This document shows, one piece after another, positions 40,526 through 48,349 of a stretch of 64,000 bases of DNA. Origin of the DNA: CAZXYS01 sp964645005 (GTDB taxonomy: Bacteria; Bacteroidota; Ignavibacteria; Kapaibacteriales; UBA2268); the NCBI GenBank assembly GCA_964645005.1, contig CAZXYS010000003.1, forward strand, positions 1 to 64,000, in the 5' to 3' direction. The position numbers and the translations under genes were made by a program. The first letter of the stretch is position 1. Every line of letters begins with the position of its first letter. The notes beneath the pieces were generated by a model, which made no database searches, had not been told where the DNA came from, and was given only the letters and a program-made list of their open reading frames with translations.

Positions 40526-41716
40526 ATGAAAAGAGAAAGATATTTGAACAGCCTCAAGGGACAGGCGAAATTCATCCAGGGCGATGAAGCAGCGGCTTAT
40601 GGCGCGCTTTTCGCAGGATGCAACTTTTTCGCCGGATACCCGATCACACCCGCTTCCGAAGTAGCTGAGCTTATGGCGCTGGAACTGCCAAAAGTCGATG
40701 GATACTATATCCAGATGGAAGATGAGATTGCCAGTATGGGAGCGGTGATAGGCGCGGCATGGTCGGGCGGAAAGTCGATGACTGCGACATCGGGTCCGGG
40801 ATTTTCGCTTATGCAGGAGAATATCGGCTATGCCTGCATGACCGAGACTCCGTGCGTGATCGTGAATGTGCAGCGGTCGGGACCTTCCACCGGGCAGGCA
40901 ACTAAAGGCGCCCAGGGAGATATGCTGCAGGCGCGCTGGGGTACCCACGGCGACCACGAGATGATTGCGCTGGCGCCGAATTCAATACAGGAAACTTTCG
41001 ATATTATGATCGAGGCGTTCAATCTTTCGGAAAAGTATAGAAATCCGGTGATAGTACTGCTCGATGGGGAAATTGGTCATATACGCGAGAAGATCGTTTT
41101 TCCTGATCCGGTGCAACTGGAAATTTATCCGAGAAATCTCTCGAAGGAAAGGGTGGATCCCTTCGGTGGGGCAAGGATACCGCCGATGGTTGAATTCGGG
41201 ATGGGGCAGCAGGTGCATGTCACTGGCTCGTCCCATAAATCCAATGGGATGCGGGATGTGAGTTCCCAGGATGTACACGATGTTCTGATAAGGCGAATTT
41301 ACGAGAAGATCGATTTCGCGAGGGATGAAATTGTCCGCTATGAAGAGAATTTCACGGATGATTGCGATCTGCTTATCGTTTCTTACGGGGCTTCGGCTCG
41401 CCCGGCGATGGGCGCGGCGCTGAAGCTGCGCAGCGAAGGGCTTAAAGTGGGATTCCTCAGATTGATAACTATCTGGCCCTTCCCTGATAAGATCATTAAA
41501 AAATTGGGACTTCAAGCGAAAAAGATTTTTGTACCTGAAATGAATTTGGGACAGATATCGCGTGAGATAGAGCGCTACACGAATACCGAAGTTATACCAA
41601 TTTCGAAAATAGGCGGCGTTTGCCACACTATTAGCGAAATTGCGGAGGCGGTGGTAAGTAAAGAAACTACCCCTTTACCCCCTTCTCAAGAAACCACCCC
41701 TTTATCCCCTCCTTAG
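40526..41716 (+). CDS. korA: 2-Oxoglutarate:ferredoxin oxidoreductase, alpha subunit
   Basis: 396 aa. Together with the beta subunit it forms the TPP-dependent decarboxylase that turns 2-oxoglutarate, CoA and ferredoxin into succinyl-CoA and reduced ferredoxin. Visible motifs: GDEAAAYGALFAGCNFFAGYPITPASEVAE, QMEDEIASMGAVIGAAWSG, TSGPGFSLMQENIG and the C-terminal domain II LLIVSYGASARPAMGA...LITIWPFP. The last about 17 residues (KETTPLPPSQETTPLSPP) are encoded by a palindromic repeat inserted at 41666-41733 and are unlike any Kor protein; the normal C-terminus seems to be near SEIAEAVVS. In Thauera this enzyme regenerates ferredoxin for BCR. Confidence 0.92.
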   Translation: MKRERYLNSLKGQAKFIQGDEAAAYGALFAGCNFFAGYPITPASEVAELMALELPKVDGYYIQMEDEIASMGAVIGAAWSGGKSMTATSGPGFSLMQENIGYACMTETPCVIVNVQRSGPSTGQATKGAQGDMLQARWGTHGDHEMIALAPNSIQETFDIMIEAFNLSEKYRNPVIVLLDGEIGHIREKIVFPDPVQLEIYPRNLSKERVDPFGGARIPPMVEFGMGQQVHVTGSSHKSNGMRDVSSQDVHDVLIRRIYEKIDFARDEIVRYEENFTDDCDLLIVSYGASARPAMGAALKLRSEGLKVGFLRLITIWPFPDKIIKKLGLQAKKIFVPEMNLGQISREIERYTNTEVIPISKIGGVCHTISEIAEAVVSKETTPLPPSQETTPLSPP

Positions 41717-41733
41717 TAAGGAGGGGAAATAAG
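41666..41733. repeat. SD/anti-SD palindromic repeat read through by korA (copy 7, double)
   Basis: Two adjoining partial copies: ACTACCCCTTTACCCCCTTCTC and AACCACCCCTTTATCCCC, then TCCTTAGTAAGGAGGGGAAAT. The first and the left half of the second are translated as the C-terminal tail of KorA, with the stop codon supplied by TAG in CCTTAGTAAGG. Confidence 0.85.
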
Positions 41734-41798
41734 AAGAGTGTTTATCAACTTGAGTATTCGATTAAATAATTGTAAATCAATAAATTGCGGGAACTGCG

Positions 41799-42611
41799 AT
41801 GCACCACGAACTGATGAAATACCTCCGGACGGATATACTGCCTTCGGCTTTCTGTGCCGGCTGCGGCTGCGGGACTATCCTGAATATTTTCTGCCATATT
41901 ATCAATGAAAAGGAAATTGATCCGAATGATATTGTAGCAGTGACGGGGATTGGCTGCTCGTCGTGGATTCCGTCGCCCTACCTGTCGGTGGATACTTTGC
42001 ACACGACTCACGGCAGGGCTATAGCCTTCGCTACCGGCGTGAAGGTGATGAAACCGGAAAAACGTGTGGTCGTGATCGCAGGCGACGGTGATCTTTCGGG
42101 GATTGGCGGCAATCACCTGATCCATGCTGCACGGAGAAATATTGATCTGACGGTTTTTCTTGTGAATAATAATATTTACGGAATGACAGGCGGACAAGTC
42201 AGCCCGACAACACCATATAACAAACCCGCAACTACTGCGCCTTACGGAAACCCCGAAACGCCGTTCAAAGTGGCGGAACTGGTGGATGCCGCCGGAGCCT
42301 CGTATTCGGCGAGATGGACGACGTATCACGTTTTCCAGTTGAAGAAGGCTATGAGCGACGCTTTCGAAAAGAAGGGCTTTTCGTTTGTGGAGATCATGTC
42401 GCAGTGCCCGACGAGCTATGGCAGGAGAGTGGGACTGAGAGAGGGTATCGACATCCTGAAGGATTTCAGGGGAAATTCGGTAAAGATCAAAAAGGCGGAT
42501 ACTATGACTGAAGAGGAGCTTGGAGAAAAGATGATCCTTGGGAAATTTACGGAGAGAGAACGCCCGGAATTTACCGACAGCTTGCGTAAAATTAATGAAG
42601 CAGTGAATTAA
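41799..42611 (+). CDS. korB: 2-Oxoglutarate:ferredoxin oxidoreductase, beta subunit
   Basis: 270 aa, TPP-binding subunit. Motifs: FCAGCGCGTI with cluster/TPP-region Cys, IGCSSWIPSPY, and the TPP-Mg motif VIAGDGDLSGIGGNHLIHAARRNID...NNNIYGMTGGQVSPT (GDGD...N-N-IYG). Length and motifs match KorB/OorB. It shares the korDABC order. The gap after korA is about 80 bases and largely repeat DNA. Confidence 0.93.
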   Translation: MHHELMKYLRTDILPSAFCAGCGCGTILNIFCHIINEKEIDPNDIVAVTGIGCSSWIPSPYLSVDTLHTTHGRAIAFATGVKVMKPEKRVVVIAGDGDLSGIGGNHLIHAARRNIDLTVFLVNNNIYGMTGGQVSPTTPYNKPATTAPYGNPETPFKVAELVDAAGASYSARWTTYHVFQLKKAMSDAFEKKGFSFVEIMSQCPTSYGRRVGLREGIDILKDFRGNSVKIKKADTMTEEELGEKMILGKFTERERPEFTDSLRKINEAVN

Positions 42612-42615
42612 TAAT

Positions 42616-42656
42616 TAACCACCCCTTTATCCCCTTCTTAGTAAGGATGGGAAAAT
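42616..42656. repeat. SD/anti-SD palindromic repeat (copy 8)
   Basis: AACCACCCCTTTATCCCCTT, CTTAGTAAGGATGGGAAAA between korB and korC. Mismatches in both arms reduce the hairpin (CCCCTTCTTAG versus GTAAGGATGGG). Confidence 0.75.
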
Positions 42657-42730
42657 AGGGGAGGTTAATATCTTTTGGACAGATAAGTAATTCGATAAGT
42701 TTAGTAATTCATAAATAATACTAATTAATT

Positions 42731-43258
42731 ATGACAATAAGATTTTCAGGATTCGGCGGACAGGGAGTGATACTTTCCGGGGTGATCTTCGGCTGGGCGG
42801 CGCTTTTGGACGGGAAAAACGCAATCCAGACGCAGTCATACGGCAGCGCGGCACGCGGCGGCGCCTGCAAATGCGACGTAATCGTCGAAAATACGGCAAT
42901 TTACGAGCTCGAGCCGGGCGAACTGGATATTCTGTTTTCGTTTTCTCAACTGGCTTATGATAAATTCAAGAGTTCTTTAAAGGAGAGAGGCGCTTTGTTT
43001 GTTGACAAAGATCTGGTTCTGAACTATGACCACTCTGATAAGACTTTCGCTATCCCCGCGACGGACATAGCATTCAAGGAATTTAAGAATAAGATCATTG
43101 CAAATATGATTATGCTCGGCTATTTCAATGGTAAGATTAAAATGTTGAAGGATAGTTCGCTGGAGGAGAGTATCGCTCAGTATGTCCCTGAGAAATATAA
43201 AGATGCGAATATCGAGGCTTATAGGATGGGGGTTGGATTGGCAAAGGGGGAGTGTTGA
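42731..43258 (+). CDS. korC: 2-Oxoglutarate:ferredoxin oxidoreductase, gamma subunit
   Basis: 175 aa. MTIRFSGFGGQGVILSGVIFG is the gamma/III domain signature (GxGGQGxxxxG) and QTQSYGSAARGGACKCDVIV (SYGxxxRGG) completes it. This domain holds the interface near the CoA site. It completes a four-subunit enzyme. The stop (TGA) overlaps the ATG of the 34-aa frame at 43258. The electron output serves bzdM and thus benzoyl-CoA reduction, as established in Thauera. Confidence 0.93.
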   Translation: MTIRFSGFGGQGVILSGVIFGWAALLDGKNAIQTQSYGSAARGGACKCDVIVENTAIYELEPGELDILFSFSQLAYDKFKSSLKERGALFVDKDLVLNYDHSDKTFAIPATDIAFKEFKNKIIANMIMLGYFNGKIKMLKDSSLEESIAQYVPEKYKDANIEAYRMGVGLAKGEC

Positions 43259-43362
43259 TGGATAGTAAGAACAAAGCACAGCTTTTAGGAAAATATGCTT
43301 CCCAAATCGGAATTTGGGAAGCAGGAGTGGTGAAAGAATTTGGGAAGCAGGAGGAGTTTTAA
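43258..43362 (+). CDS. Possible 34-aa peptide overlapping korC (uncertain)
   Basis: ATG at 43258 overlaps the korC stop (ATGA). The frame MDSKNKAQLLGKYASQIGIW... ends at TAA 43362, just before the hcrB-like gene. However, its centre is the palindrome CTTCCCAAAT-CGGA-ATTTGGGAAG, with a further partial copy (ATTTGGGAAGCAGGAG), so the reading frame may be an accidental translation of repeat DNA. There is no similarity I recognise. Listed with low confidence. Confidence 0.2.
   Translation: MDSKNKAQLLGKYASQIGIWEAGVVKEFGKQEEF
43299..43322. repeat. Short palindrome CTTCCCAAAT/ATTTGGGAAG
   Basis: Ten-base perfect arms around CGGA between korC and the FAD-subunit gene, with a third half-copy shortly downstream (about 43338-43347). 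The hairpin has no T-tract. It may affect mRNA stability between korC and the next cistron. Confidence 0.6.
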
Positions 43363-43365
43363 AAA

Positions 43366-44250
43366 ATGTACATATCAAATTTCAAATATTATCGACCGAA
43401 AACCATAAGCGAAGCGCTCAGGGCGCTGACAGATTCGGATAATGCGGCGGTACTTGCGGGCGGAACTGATATACTCGTCGAACTGAAGCAGGGCTTGAGG
43501 AAACATGATTCGCTAATCTCTCTTAAAGGGCTGAATGAACTGCGGCAAATCGACAATGATCGGGAAAAGGTCTATATCGGCTCGTGCGTCACGCATAATC
43601 AGCTCGTGGAATCGGAGATTATTCAAAGATACTGTCCCGCAATGTCGGAAGCAGCTTCAAAGATAGGGACGCACCAAATTCGGAATACCGGTACGGTAGG
43701 CGGTAATCTATGCACCGGCGCTTCTTGCGCAGATTTGGCGCCGCCGCTGGTGATGTACGATGCCGAAGCCATCGTTGAAGGCAGGACGGGCGTAAGGAAA
43801 ATTCCACTTAAAGATTTCTTTGCGCACCACCACAGGACTGTCCTGAAAAAAGGCGGCCTGCTGACAAGGATAGAAGTCCCTATACCACACGAAGGAACAG
43901 GCGCTAGCTTCGAGAAATACGGACACCGCAATGCGGCATCAATCTCTGTGGCGTCAGTTGCGGTATTACTTAGAGTTAGAGATGGTGTGTGCGTTAATTC
44001 ATCAATAGTTACCGGCGCCTGCGCGCCAACGCCGGTATTAAGCGGGAAAGCGATGGAAGTCCTAATTAATCGGGAAATTAATGAATTCAAAAATGGCTCT
44101 GAGCTTATTAAAAAAGCTTCAAAAGCCGCTGCCGGCGAATCTATCCCCATAGATGACATCCGCGGCAGCGCAAGATACCGCAAGGAGCTTATCAAAGTGG
44201 TCACTGAAAGAGCGATATTAATTGCGCTGGAAAGGGCGCTGAAGAAATAA
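43366..44250 (+). CDS. Molybdenum hydroxylase FAD subunit (HcrB/CoxM-like)
   Basis: 294 aa. FAD_binding_5 domain: LAGGTDILVELKQG (AGGT), IRNTGTVGGNLCTGA (TxGGN) and the C-terminal CO-dehydrogenase flavoprotein domain (MEVLINREI...IKKASKAA). It would pass electrons between an external carrier and the 2Fe-2S/Mo subunit encoded next. The position after TVGGNLC where Thauera HcrB has an insertion with three more Cys for an additional [4Fe-4S] cluster is here short (GASCADLAPPLVMYDAE), so that cluster is missing. Family length is standard CoxM. Assignment to 4-hydroxybenzoyl-CoA reductase is by context and partner. Confidence 0.85.
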   Translation: MYISNFKYYRPKTISEALRALTDSDNAAVLAGGTDILVELKQGLRKHDSLISLKGLNELRQIDNDREKVYIGSCVTHNQLVESEIIQRYCPAMSEAASKIGTHQIRNTGTVGGNLCTGASCADLAPPLVMYDAEAIVEGRTGVRKIPLKDFFAHHHRTVLKKGGLLTRIEVPIPHEGTGASFEKYGHRNAASISVASVAVLLRVRDGVCVNSSIVTGACAPTPVLSGKAMEVLINREINEFKNGSELIKKASKAAAGESIPIDDIRGSARYRKELIKVVTERAILIALERALKK

Positions 44251-44272
44251 TGTTTTATTTTCAGGATTTAAA

Positions 44273-47113
44273 ATGAAATATCTTATCAATTTAAATATCA
44301 ATGATACGGATTACGAATTAGCGGTAAAACCCGGATCAACGCTGTTGGACGTTCTTCGTGAGGACTTGCGTCTCACCGGTACAAAGAAGGGCTGCGAAAT
44401 GGGCGATTGCGGTGCCTGCACTGTCATTCTCGATGGCGAAGCGGTGAATTCCTGTCTGGTTCTTGCTATGGAAGCCGATGGCAGCAAGATCGAGACTATC
44501 GAAGGTCTTGCCAAGCGCGAGGAAATGCACCCGATACAGAAAACTTTCGTAGAAAAGGGCGCTATCCAGTGCGGCTATTGCACGCCGGGGATGGTTTTAA
44601 GGACGAAGTCGCTTTTGGACAAAAATCCGAATCCTACTCATGAGGAGATAAAATCCGCTCTGAGTGGGAATCTCTGCCGTTGCACCGGTTATACTAAAAT
44701 TATCGAAGCGGTGGAAACTGCCGCCGAATACCTGAATGGCAGAGAGCCTGAGAAAATTGAGTACCAGCCTCAGAAATCAGCGATGGATCTGTCGGTTGTT
44801 GGGCAGCGGCTCGCCAAAGTCGATGCGCCGGACAAAGCCACCGGCAGGGCACAATATACGGATGACATTGTGCTTCCGAATATGCTTTACGGGAAGCTGC
44901 TGCTGAGCCCGGTTCCTCATGCGAAGATCAAATCCATAGATATTTCGAAGGCTATAAAGCTGCCGGGCGTTGTGGATATTATTACTGGCGCGGATACGCC
45001 GGATATCACCTGGGGTACCTCGCCGGCGCGCTATGATGAGACCGTGCTGGCGAAGGATAAGGTTCGCTATGTCGGCGATACGGTGGCTGCCATAGCTGCG
45101 ATTGATGAAGAGACCTGCTATGAGGCGATGAAGCTGATTGAGGTCGAATATGAAGAACTGCCGGCGGTATTCGATCCGTTTGAAGCTATGAAGGACGGCG
45201 CACCGCGACTTTTTGATGATAAATATGAAAATAATATAAATACGAGAGTGGATCATCATTTTGGCGATATTGAGAAGGGCTTTGCTGAGGCGGATCACAT
45301 CCGCGAAGAGCGCTTTGTTGGCAACAGGACTTTCCAGAATCCGATGGAACCGCAATGCGCGATCGCCGAGTGGGACAGGCGCGGCAGGGTGACGCTCTAC
45401 ACTTCCACGCAGGTTGTTCATTATGTGCATAATCAAATATCGCATATACTCGGAATTCCGCTGGGGGATATCCGGGTGATAATGACCAATTGCGGCGGTG
45501 GTTTTGGCTGCAAGGCAGCGACAAATACGCTGGAGGTAATGTCCATTTTCCTTGCGAAAAGAACCGGGCGACCCGTGAAAATGCGCTTCAACAGGGAAGA
45601 AATGTATTTATATGGCAGGGGCAGACACAAGCAGTACATCGATCTCAAGATAGGCGTCAAAAACGACGGTACGATCACTGCTGTGAAGCATAAAGCGGTA
45701 CTCGAGGGAGGCGCTTACTCGAGCTTCGGCGTGGTGACTACTTATTATGCGGGATCCATGCTGCCGACGCTCTATAAATTTGATAATTACAAATATGACG
45801 GCTATCGCGTGAATACGAATCTGCCGCCCAGCGGGGCTTTTCGGGGACACGGCGTGCCCCATCCGCGGTTTGCATTTGAGTCGCTGCTGTCGATGATAGC
45901 TGACGATATAGGCATGGATCATATCGATATTCGTTTGAAAAATGCTATGACCCCTGAATATCACACATGCAACGATCTGGATATTCATTCCTGCGAGTTC
46001 ATTGCCTGCCTCGAACAGGTTAAGAAAAAATCCGGCTGGGCTGAGAAGAAAGGCAGGCTGCCGAAGGGCAGGGGCATCGGAATTGGCTGCGGCGGCTTTG
46101 TTTCCGGCGCGGGCTATCCGATATACAGATCGAATTTCCCTCACTCGAATGCTATGATAAAAGTCGAAGAGGACGGCTCGAAAGCTGTGCTCTTCATCGG
46201 CGACGCGGATATAGGGCAGGGCTCTGATACGGTGCTGGCACAGGCTGCGGCTGAGGCTATGGGCATAACGCTGGATAAGATCAGCGTAGTATCCGCCGAC
46301 AGCGATATTACACCCCTTGGATTCGGCGCCTATTCCAGCAGAGTGACCCTAATGGGCGGCAATGCCTCGAAGAGAGCAGGCGAAGAAATTCTTGTACAGG
46401 TGCTGAAGGCTGCTTCAAAAATTCTTGGGATTGACGAGAAAAACCTTGTTGCAAAGAATAACAAAATTTACGACAGAGAGAATCCCGACAAATCGATAAG
46501 CTGGGCGGAAGCGGCGAAGACACACTTTTCGGAGAATGGTCCGCTTATCGGCAAGGGACATTACATGCCGCCGAAAGGGCTTGGCGGCAAGTACAAGGGC
46601 GCGCCGGTGGGAACATCGCCTGCGTACTCGTTCGGAGCTTCTGTATGCGAAGTGGAAGTGGATATGGAGACCGGCAAAGTCAAGGTGCTTAATTTCTGGG
46701 ATGCCCACGACTGCGGCACGGCGATAAATCCTATGGCTGTGGAAGGGCAGATGGAAGGCGCCGTCGTCATGGGTATGAGCGAAACCCTTTTTGAGAACGA
46801 GGAGTTCGACTGGACGGGCAAGCTCTTGAACGGCGACCTGCATAATTACCTGATAGCGACATCAGCGGATATTCCCGAGATCCATTCTATGATTGTCGAC
46901 AGCTATGAGCCGGAAGGTCCCTTCGGCGCGAAGGAGATTGGCGAGGGCTCGACGCTGCCCATACTCGGCGCTATAGCAAATGCTATCGAAGATGCTGTCG
47001 GCGCGCGGATCAAGGAACTGCCCATCACGCCGGAGAAGATATTGAGTGGGATAAGAACCACCCCACATAAATCTGAAGTTGTAAAAAATAATAAGGAGTT
47101 AAAAAATGGTTGA
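44273..47113 (+). CDS. Molybdenum hydroxylase, fused [2Fe-2S] and Mo-pterin subunits (HcrC-HcrA-like)
   Basis: 946 aa. Residues 1-155 are the small [2Fe-2S] subunit: Cys41, 46, 49, 61 (KGCEMGDCGACT), and Cys100, 103, 135, 137 (QCGYC, LCRCTGY). From about 170 the Mo subunit begins (LDLSVVGQRLAKVDAPDKATG; GGGFGCKAA, AFRGHGVPHPRFAFES, GQGSDTVLAQ, AYSSRVTLMGGNA). Glu891 in GAKEIGEGS is the xanthine-oxidase-type catalytic glutamate. AYSSRVT and AFRGHGVPH recall HcrA of 4-hydroxybenzoyl-CoA reductase. In Thauera the two parts are separate genes. The C-terminus extends into a sequence like the repeat's AACCACCCC. The gene overlaps the next by 8 bases. Substrate is not certain. Confidence 0.87.
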   Translation: MKYLINLNINDTDYELAVKPGSTLLDVLREDLRLTGTKKGCEMGDCGACTVILDGEAVNSCLVLAMEADGSKIETIEGLAKREEMHPIQKTFVEKGAIQCGYCTPGMVLRTKSLLDKNPNPTHEEIKSALSGNLCRCTGYTKIIEAVETAAEYLNGREPEKIEYQPQKSAMDLSVVGQRLAKVDAPDKATGRAQYTDDIVLPNMLYGKLLLSPVPHAKIKSIDISKAIKLPGVVDIITGADTPDITWGTSPARYDETVLAKDKVRYVGDTVAAIAAIDEETCYEAMKLIEVEYEELPAVFDPFEAMKDGAPRLFDDKYENNINTRVDHHFGDIEKGFAEADHIREERFVGNRTFQNPMEPQCAIAEWDRRGRVTLYTSTQVVHYVHNQISHILGIPLGDIRVIMTNCGGGFGCKAATNTLEVMSIFLAKRTGRPVKMRFNREEMYLYGRGRHKQYIDLKIGVKNDGTITAVKHKAVLEGGAYSSFGVVTTYYAGSMLPTLYKFDNYKYDGYRVNTNLPPSGAFRGHGVPHPRFAFESLLSMIADDIGMDHIDIRLKNAMTPEYHTCNDLDIHSCEFIACLEQVKKKSGWAEKKGRLPKGRGIGIGCGGFVSGAGYPIYRSNFPHSNAMIKVEEDGSKAVLFIGDADIGQGSDTVLAQAAAEAMGITLDKISVVSADSDITPLGFGAYSSRVTLMGGNASKRAGEEILVQVLKAASKILGIDEKNLVAKNNKIYDRENPDKSISWAEAAKTHFSENGPLIGKGHYMPPKGLGGKYKGAPVGTSPAYSFGASVCEVEVDMETGKVKVLNFWDAHDCGTAINPMAVEGQMEGAVVMGMSETLFENEEFDWTGKLLNGDLHNYLIATSADIPEIHSMIVDSYEPEGPFGAKEIGEGSTLPILGAIANAIEDAVGARIKELPITPEKILSGIRTTPHKSEVVKNNKELKNG

Positions 47114-48158
47114 TAAGATATTTCAATGGCAGATGACAGAGCAGAAGAAGGAATTCAAGTATGTAGAATCGCCAGCGCCGGAGCTGCAGGACGGCGAAGC
47201 GCTCGTGAAGGTCGCCGGCTGCGGCGTCTGCCATACCGATATAAGCTTCTGGTATCTTGGAGTACCCACGCGCAAAGAACCGCCGCTGACACTGGGACAC
47301 GAGATCGCAGGAGAAGTGGTCGAAGGACCGGAAAATCTGATTGGGAAAAAAGTGATTATCCCGGCAGTGCTGCCCTGCGGCGAGTGCGAACTCTGCAAGC
47401 GCGGTCGCGGCAATATTTGCCAGAATCAGCTTATGCCCGGAAATGATTTCCACGGCGGATTTGCCTCACATATCAAAGCGCCGCATAAGTATCTCTGCGA
47501 AGTTCCCGACAGCGTCCTTCAAAAATATCCGCTGGAGTATCTCTCGGTGGTAGCTGATGCTGTCACTACCCCCTATCAAGTCCTGAAGAAATCCGAACTG
47601 GAGCCGGGTGATTTTGCTATTTGCATTGGCGCCGGCGGGGTAGGTATATATGGCGCTCTGCTTGCGAAGATCATGGGCGCAAAAGTCCTGGCACTCGATA
47701 TTGACGATACAAAACTCGATATTGCCACGGAAAATGGAATCGATGCGGTTCTTAATATTAAAGATCTTGGAATAAAAGAAGTTAAGGGGAAGGTCAAGGA
47801 AATTGCCAAGGAATTGGGCGTGTCGCGCTATATGTGGAAGATACTCGAGCTTTCCGGTACGAAGCCCGGGCAGGAACTGGGATTTGCCCTTGTGAATATG
47901 GCTGGGACTTTATCGATAGTGGGATTCACTCTCGACAAGCTGGAGGTCCGCCTGAGCAATCTAATGGCTTTCGACGCTAAAGTTATCGGCACATGGGGCT
48001 GTAAGCCTGAACTCTACCCTGAAGTGGTCGATCTCATCGATAAAGGGCATCTGGACATCGGCAGGTTCGTCGAGACTTTTCCGATGTCGCAGATCAATGA
48101 AGTTTTCCAAAATACGCTGGAACATAAATATACTAAGAGATCGGTGATGGTACCGTAA
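47106..48158 (+). CDS. had: 6-Hydroxycyclohex-1-ene-1-carbonyl-CoA dehydrogenase (Had/BzdX)
   Basis: 350-aa zinc alcohol dehydrogenase. Catalytic zinc residues Cys42 (GVCHTDISFW) and His65-Glu66 (LTLGHEIAGEV); structural zinc Cys91, 94, 97, 105 (PCGECELCKRGRGNIC). The nucleotide motif is GAGGVGIYG. Oxidises 6-hydroxycyclohex-1-ene-1-carbonyl-CoA with NAD+ to the 6-oxo compound. The assignment rests on its place before oah and dch and on segments such as LMPGNDFHGGFASHI, typical of Had. AAGGAG lies 8 bases before the ATG. Confidence 0.9.
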   Translation: MVDKIFQWQMTEQKKEFKYVESPAPELQDGEALVKVAGCGVCHTDISFWYLGVPTRKEPPLTLGHEIAGEVVEGPENLIGKKVIIPAVLPCGECELCKRGRGNICQNQLMPGNDFHGGFASHIKAPHKYLCEVPDSVLQKYPLEYLSVVADAVTTPYQVLKKSELEPGDFAICIGAGGVGIYGALLAKIMGAKVLALDIDDTKLDIATENGIDAVLNIKDLGIKEVKGKVKEIAKELGVSRYMWKILELSGTKPGQELGFALVNMAGTLSIVGFTLDKLEVRLSNLMAFDAKVIGTWGCKPELYPEVVDLIDKGHLDIGRFVETFPMSQINEVFQNTLEHKYTKRSVMVP

Positions 48159-48163
48159 GCGTT

Positions 48164-48200
48164 AGATGTGCTACACCTTGAAGGTGTGGCACATCTTACC
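48164..48200. repeat. Palindromic repeat (…GTGTGGCACATCT), copy A
   Basis: AGATGTGCTACACC, loop TTGAA, GGTGTGGCACATCT: 14-base arms with one mismatch. It starts 6 bases after the had stop. The related copy B is at 57928-57960. Could work as transcription attenuator; the following T-tract is missing. Confidence 0.75.
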
Positions 48201-48349
48201 AATCCATATTCAAAAACATTTTAAAATTATCTCAAAAAATTTATCAACACCAACGTTGATAAAACAGTAGAATAGCGCAATTTAACAATGATAAAAACTT
48301 ATAATCAAAAAAATAAAACATTTTTATCAACAAACCCAAAGGTATCCAA

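Noticed and set aside
40182..43258. Pyruvate or indolepyruvate ferredoxin oxidoreductase
   Set aside because: The four-gene order delta-alpha-beta-gamma and motifs in alpha and beta (e.g. GYPITPASEVAE, TPP motif with NNNIYGMTGGQ) fit KorDABC/OorDABC; the substrate was still not proven from sequence.
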